Assembly: GCA_028288765.1 (NCBI GenBank) | Contig: JAQGHQ010000342.1 | Coordinates: 50,298 to 114,297 of the forward strand | DNA length: 64,000 nucleotides | Reading direction: 5' to 3' | DNA from: Gemmataceae bacterium | GTDB taxonomy: Bacteria > Planctomycetota > Planctomycetia > Gemmatales > Gemmataceae | Part shown: positions 61,503-64,000 of the stretch, piece after piece | Layout of the letters: each line of letters starts with the position of its first letter | Position numbering within the stretch: the stretch's first letter is position 1 | Notes under the pieces: model-generated | Told to the model about the DNA's origin: nothing | The model's input: the letters and a program-made list of their open reading frames with translations, nothing else | The model's database searches: none | Translations under genes and position numbers: made by a program

Positions 61503-61997
61503 ATGCCACAGCCACTGGTCGGAATAATCATGGGCTCCCGGTCCGACTGGGAGACGATGCAACACGCGGCCACCGTCCTCGACGAGCTCGGCGTCGCGTA
61601 CGAACCGAAAGTCGTGTCGGCCCACCGCACGCCGGACCTCCTGTTCGACTATGCCGAGTCCGCGTGCGAACGGGGTCTGGAAGTGATCATCGCCGGGGCC
61701 GGTGGGGCCGCGCACCTGCCGGGAATGTGCGCGGCGAAAACGTGCCTGCCTGTGGTCGGGGTGCCGGTCGAGTCGGCGGTCCTGCGGGGCGTCGACTCGC
61801 TCCTCTCGATCGTACAGATGCCGGGCGGCGTGCCGGTGGGGACGATGGCGATCGGGAAGGCCGGGGCGGTCAACGCGGGCCTGTTCGCGGCGATGATTCT
61901 TTCCGGCAAATACCCTGCGATCCGCACCGTTCTCAAGGACTACCGCTCGAGACAAACGCAGAAGGTACTGGAAAGCCCGGACCCCCGGGCGAAGTGA
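61503..61997 (+). CDS. purE: N5-carboxyaminoimidazole ribonucleotide mutase
   Basis: A 164-residue class I PurE that converts N5-CAIR to CAIR in purine synthesis. The start [20 protein letters not shown] carries the phosphate-binding [26 protein letters not shown] (about 65-81) and [19 protein letters not shown] complete the active site. The frame is open 29 codons upstream, but this start matches the family. purK lies 265 bases downstream in the same direction. Confidence 0.95.
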   Translation: MPQPLVGIIMGSRSDWETMQHAATVLDELGVAYEPKVVSAHRTPDLLFDYAESACERGLEVIIAGAGGAAHLPGMCAAKTCLPVVGVPVESAVLRGVDSLLSIVQMPGGVPVGTMAIGKAGAVNAGLFAAMILSGKYPAIRTVLKDYRSRQTQKVLESPDPRAK

Positions 61998-62262
61998 ACG
62001 GGCCCGGCGGATATCGGGGAAAGAGCACGAAGCGATTCTCCGGACGGGAGAGCCGACCGCCACCCCTCACCGGAATCAAACGGCGTAAAAACCGAACACT
62101 CATGCCGGAAGATATCGTACTATCCATTGAAGCCCCCCGAGCGACGGCAAAGGGTAGGCTGAGGTGACCCTCTCTGTCCGGGAGCCATCCGGACTGCGGG
62201 TGTTGCATCAGTTTACCTTCTGCCGTACCAGGGGGGCTCCGCTCACATTCTCGGGACGGTTC

Positions 62263-63372
62263 ATGCGTGTCGGTATTCTCGGCGGCGGTCAGCTCGGCCG
62301 GATGATCGCCCTCGCGGGATATCCCCTCGGGATTCGGTGTACCGTCCTGGACCCGACCGCGGAATCGTCCGCCGCGCAGGTCTGCGACCACATCCGCGGT
62401 GAGTTCGACGACTTCCAGGCGCTCTACCAGCTCGCCCAAAAATCCGACGTCGTCACCTACGAGTTCGAAAACGTTCCGGTCGAATCGGCCCGGTGGCTCG
62501 CCGAGCGGGTGCCGATTTTCCCACCACCCCGGGCGCTCGAAGTCTCGCAGGACCGGCTCGTCGAGAAGACCTTCTTCCAGACCCTCGGCATCCCGACCCC
62601 GCCGTTCGCCGCCGTCACCGAGCGGCACGAGTTCGACAACGCCCTCGCCGAGATCGGCCTGCCCGCCGTCCTGAAAACCCGGCGGTTCGGGTACGACGGC
62701 AAGGGGCAGGTGGTGATCCGCACCCGCGCCGCCGCCGAGCGGGCGTGGGAGAAACTCGGCGGCCGGCCGCTCATCCTCGAAGGGTTCGTCCCGTTCGACC
62801 GCGAACTCTCGGTCCTCGCCGTCCGCGGGCGGGACGGGGAGATCGCGACCTACCCGCTGGTCGAGAACGAGCACCGCGACGGCATCCTCCACCGGTCTCT
62901 CGCCCCGGCCGGCGATACCGCCGAGGAACTGACCGAGCGGGCGGCGGAATACGCATCGCGGATCCTCACCGAACTGGACTACGTCGGGGTGCTGGCGGTC
63001 GAGTGGTTCCAGGACGGCCCACGCCTACTCGCGAACGAGATGGCCCCCCGGGTCCACAACTCCGGACACTGGACGATCGAGGGCGCGCACACCAGCCAGT
63101 TCGAGAACCACCTGCGGGCGGTGTGCGGCCTCCCGCTGGGGCGGTGCGACCCGGTCGGCTGGTCGGCCATGTTCAACTTCATCGGGAATGTGTCGCCCGC
63201 GGCCGACGTGCTGAAATTTACCGAAGCCCACCTGCACACTTACGGGAAGAGCCCCCGCCCGGCCCGCAAGGTCGGGCACGTCACCCTCCGGGCCGAGACC
63301 GCCGAGGAACTGCGGGACAAGTTGCCGGAGTGGTCCCGGGTGTTCGACCGGCCCGACCAGGGGCCGGGGTGA
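62263..63372 (+). CDS. purK: N5-carboxyaminoimidazole ribonucleotide synthase
   Basis: A 369-residue ATP-grasp enzyme that makes N5-CAIR from AIR, ATP and bicarbonate, the step before PurE. The start MRVGILGGGQLGRMIALAGY is the PreATP-grasp motif. VLKTRRFGYDGKGQVVIRTR, EGFVPFDRELSVLAVRGRDG, VEWFQDGPRLLANEMAPRVH and GHWTIEGAHTSQFENHLRAV follow. The purE-purK order and strand support one pathway; the 265-base gap holds no recognised gene. Confidence 0.95.
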   Translation: MRVGILGGGQLGRMIALAGYPLGIRCTVLDPTAESSAAQVCDHIRGEFDDFQALYQLAQKSDVVTYEFENVPVESARWLAERVPIFPPPRALEVSQDRLVEKTFFQTLGIPTPPFAAVTERHEFDNALAEIGLPAVLKTRRFGYDGKGQVVIRTRAAAERAWEKLGGRPLILEGFVPFDRELSVLAVRGRDGEIATYPLVENEHRDGILHRSLAPAGDTAEELTERAAEYASRILTELDYVGVLAVEWFQDGPRLLANEMAPRVHNSGHWTIEGAHTSQFENHLRAVCGLPLGRCDPVGWSAMFNFIGNVSPAADVLKFTEAHLHTYGKSPRPARKVGHVTLRAETAEELRDKLPEWSRVFDRPDQGPG

Positions 63373-63438
63373 AAAGGTGTGTCAGCCTGAAGGACCTGTA
63401 AAGGCTGAAAGCGCGAAGCCCAGGACATCGCCCCACTT

Positions 63439-63873
63439 CTAAAGATACGCTTCCGCGTCCAAGAACAGGGCGGAGACCAGCTTGAGGAATTGACGGCCGT
63501 GGGCCGTCTCCGTGAGTTCTGCCCAGATCGAGAAGTCGAACGCGACCGGCGTCTCCGTCGGGGCATCCGGCGGCCACGGGTATTCCGGGTTTGGGTTATC
63601 CCCCGCAAGGGCGGGGGCGAGATCCTCGATTTGTTCGGCGAGCGGCTTGCTTTTTCTGAGCAGATGTGTCCAACTCTCGTTCTGTCCTTCGTATCCGAGC
63701 CGTTTCTGCGCTTTCGGGTTGGAAGACAGGCTCTTGAGGAATTTCACAGATGCGCGGTGGGTCAACTTAGTGGGGCCGCTCCGCCAGGCGTATGCCTTCC
63801 CGAGTAATTCCGTCGCCATCTGCAAATAATGCAGGGCGTGGCATCGAAGAATGTTCTCCTGGCTTCGAAACAT
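63439..63873 (-). CDS. Hypothetical helical protein
   Basis: A 144-residue protein. The N-terminal helix ENILRCHALHYLQMATELLG is followed by KAYAWRSGP and helical segments, and the C-terminal QFLKLVSALFLDAEAYL. The early HYLQMATELLxKA pattern resembles HEPN-like helical domains, but no R-x4-H motif is clear, so this is tentative. It begins 10 bases after the end of a transposase-like frame, so it may be a cargo gene of that element. It is convergent with purK. Confidence 0.6.
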   Translation of the reverse strand: MFRSQENILRCHALHYLQMATELLGKAYAWRSGPTKLTHRASVKFLKSLSSNPKAQKRLGYEGQNESWTHLLRKSKPLAEQIEDLAPALAGDNPNPEYPWPPDAPTETPVAFDFSIWAELTETAHGRQFLKLVSALFLDAEAYL

Positions 63874-63883
63874 GGGTGGTGAC

Positions 63884-64000
63884 CTACTTTCGTTGCACGG
63901 CTGGGAATGCCAACCACTCGGCTAACGACCACACATGATCGGTCAACCCGGCGGCCATCGCCGGGGTTCGTCGCTGCCAGTGGGCGTCCGCGTCCTTCCG
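63884..64000 (-). CDS. C-terminal tail of a probable transposase (partial, runs off the window)
   Basis: The last 38 codons are open from the window edge to TAG (63884-63886) and encode HWQRRTPAMAAGLTDHVWSL followed by AEWLAFPAVQRK. The RTPAMAAGLTDHVW ending is one I know from planctomycete DDE transposases (IS1-like), which gives the name; the rest of the gene is outside. Confidence 0.6.
   Translation of the reverse strand, partial: RKDADAHWQRRTPAMAAGLTDHVWSLAEWLAFPAVQRK

Overview
The window is high-GC DNA from a planctomycete, most probably of the Gemmataceae type. This rests on gene content read directly from the sequence: two DUF1501 plus PSD1 (DUF1549/DUF1553) gene pairs with Tat signals and haem motifs, Tat-exported Gfo/Idh/MocA proteins, a BBP7-like outer-membrane protein, a Ser/Thr kinase with a C-terminal propeller, and a giant secreted protein with the LELRDVPS-type N-terminus and FG-GAP repeats. 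No rRNA, tRNA, CRISPR array or prophage was seen. Family names come from recognised motifs, not from database searches.

Layout. 1-3851 (minus): an FtsX/MacB-type ABC permease, cut by the window edge, and its ATPase. 4596-5510: an acyl desaturase. 5540-8274 (minus): an operon of GT4 glycosyltransferase, hotdog thioesterase and prenyltransferase-repeat protein. 8548-11019: Ser/Thr kinase. 11030-12514: an unknown gene, then an S23-type four-helix-bundle gene boxed by inverted G-rich/C-rich tandem repeats. 12516-17999 (minus): PSD1 with cytochrome motif, DUF1501 and Gfo/Idh/MocA. 18231-25001: BBP7-like protein and the giant BNR/FG-GAP protein. 25334-31178: TreZ, a glycogen debranching enzyme and a LacD-type aldolase. 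31414-35923: secreted proteins, a second Gfo/Idh/MocA protein, a membrane protein and a second thioesterase. 36120-38419: a nucleotidyltransferase-HD fusion and a Dus enzyme. 38624-40200: a small accessory island with a RusA-like resolvase, a REase/HEPN-like protein and a decayed IS630 transposase. 40308-45318: tiny ORFs and the second DUF1501/PSD1 locus. 45512-49697: AtuA, an AtuA C-terminal homologue, enoyl-CoA hydratase, PfkB kinase and GNAT. 49751-50893: a thioredoxin-like gene with an in-frame UGA directly after a Cys, a selenoprotein candidate. 50994-53270: a thioredoxin-like secreted protein and a patatin lipoprotein. 53753-59287 (minus): a 1701-residue DUF4132-like protein and a small partner. 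59753-63372: membrane protein, purE and purK. 63439-64000: an unknown helical protein and the tail of a likely transposase.

Much of the intergenic DNA is dispersed palindromic repeats. Several overlap or supply stop codons, and one also supplies the ribosome-binding site of the next gene. Two repeat islands, near 27.4-27.8 kb and 53.3-53.7 kb, share several modules. The most interesting candidates are the UGA-containing thioredoxin-like gene, the RusA plus REase/HEPN pair, the repeat-boxed S23 cassette, and the palindrome families at gene ends.
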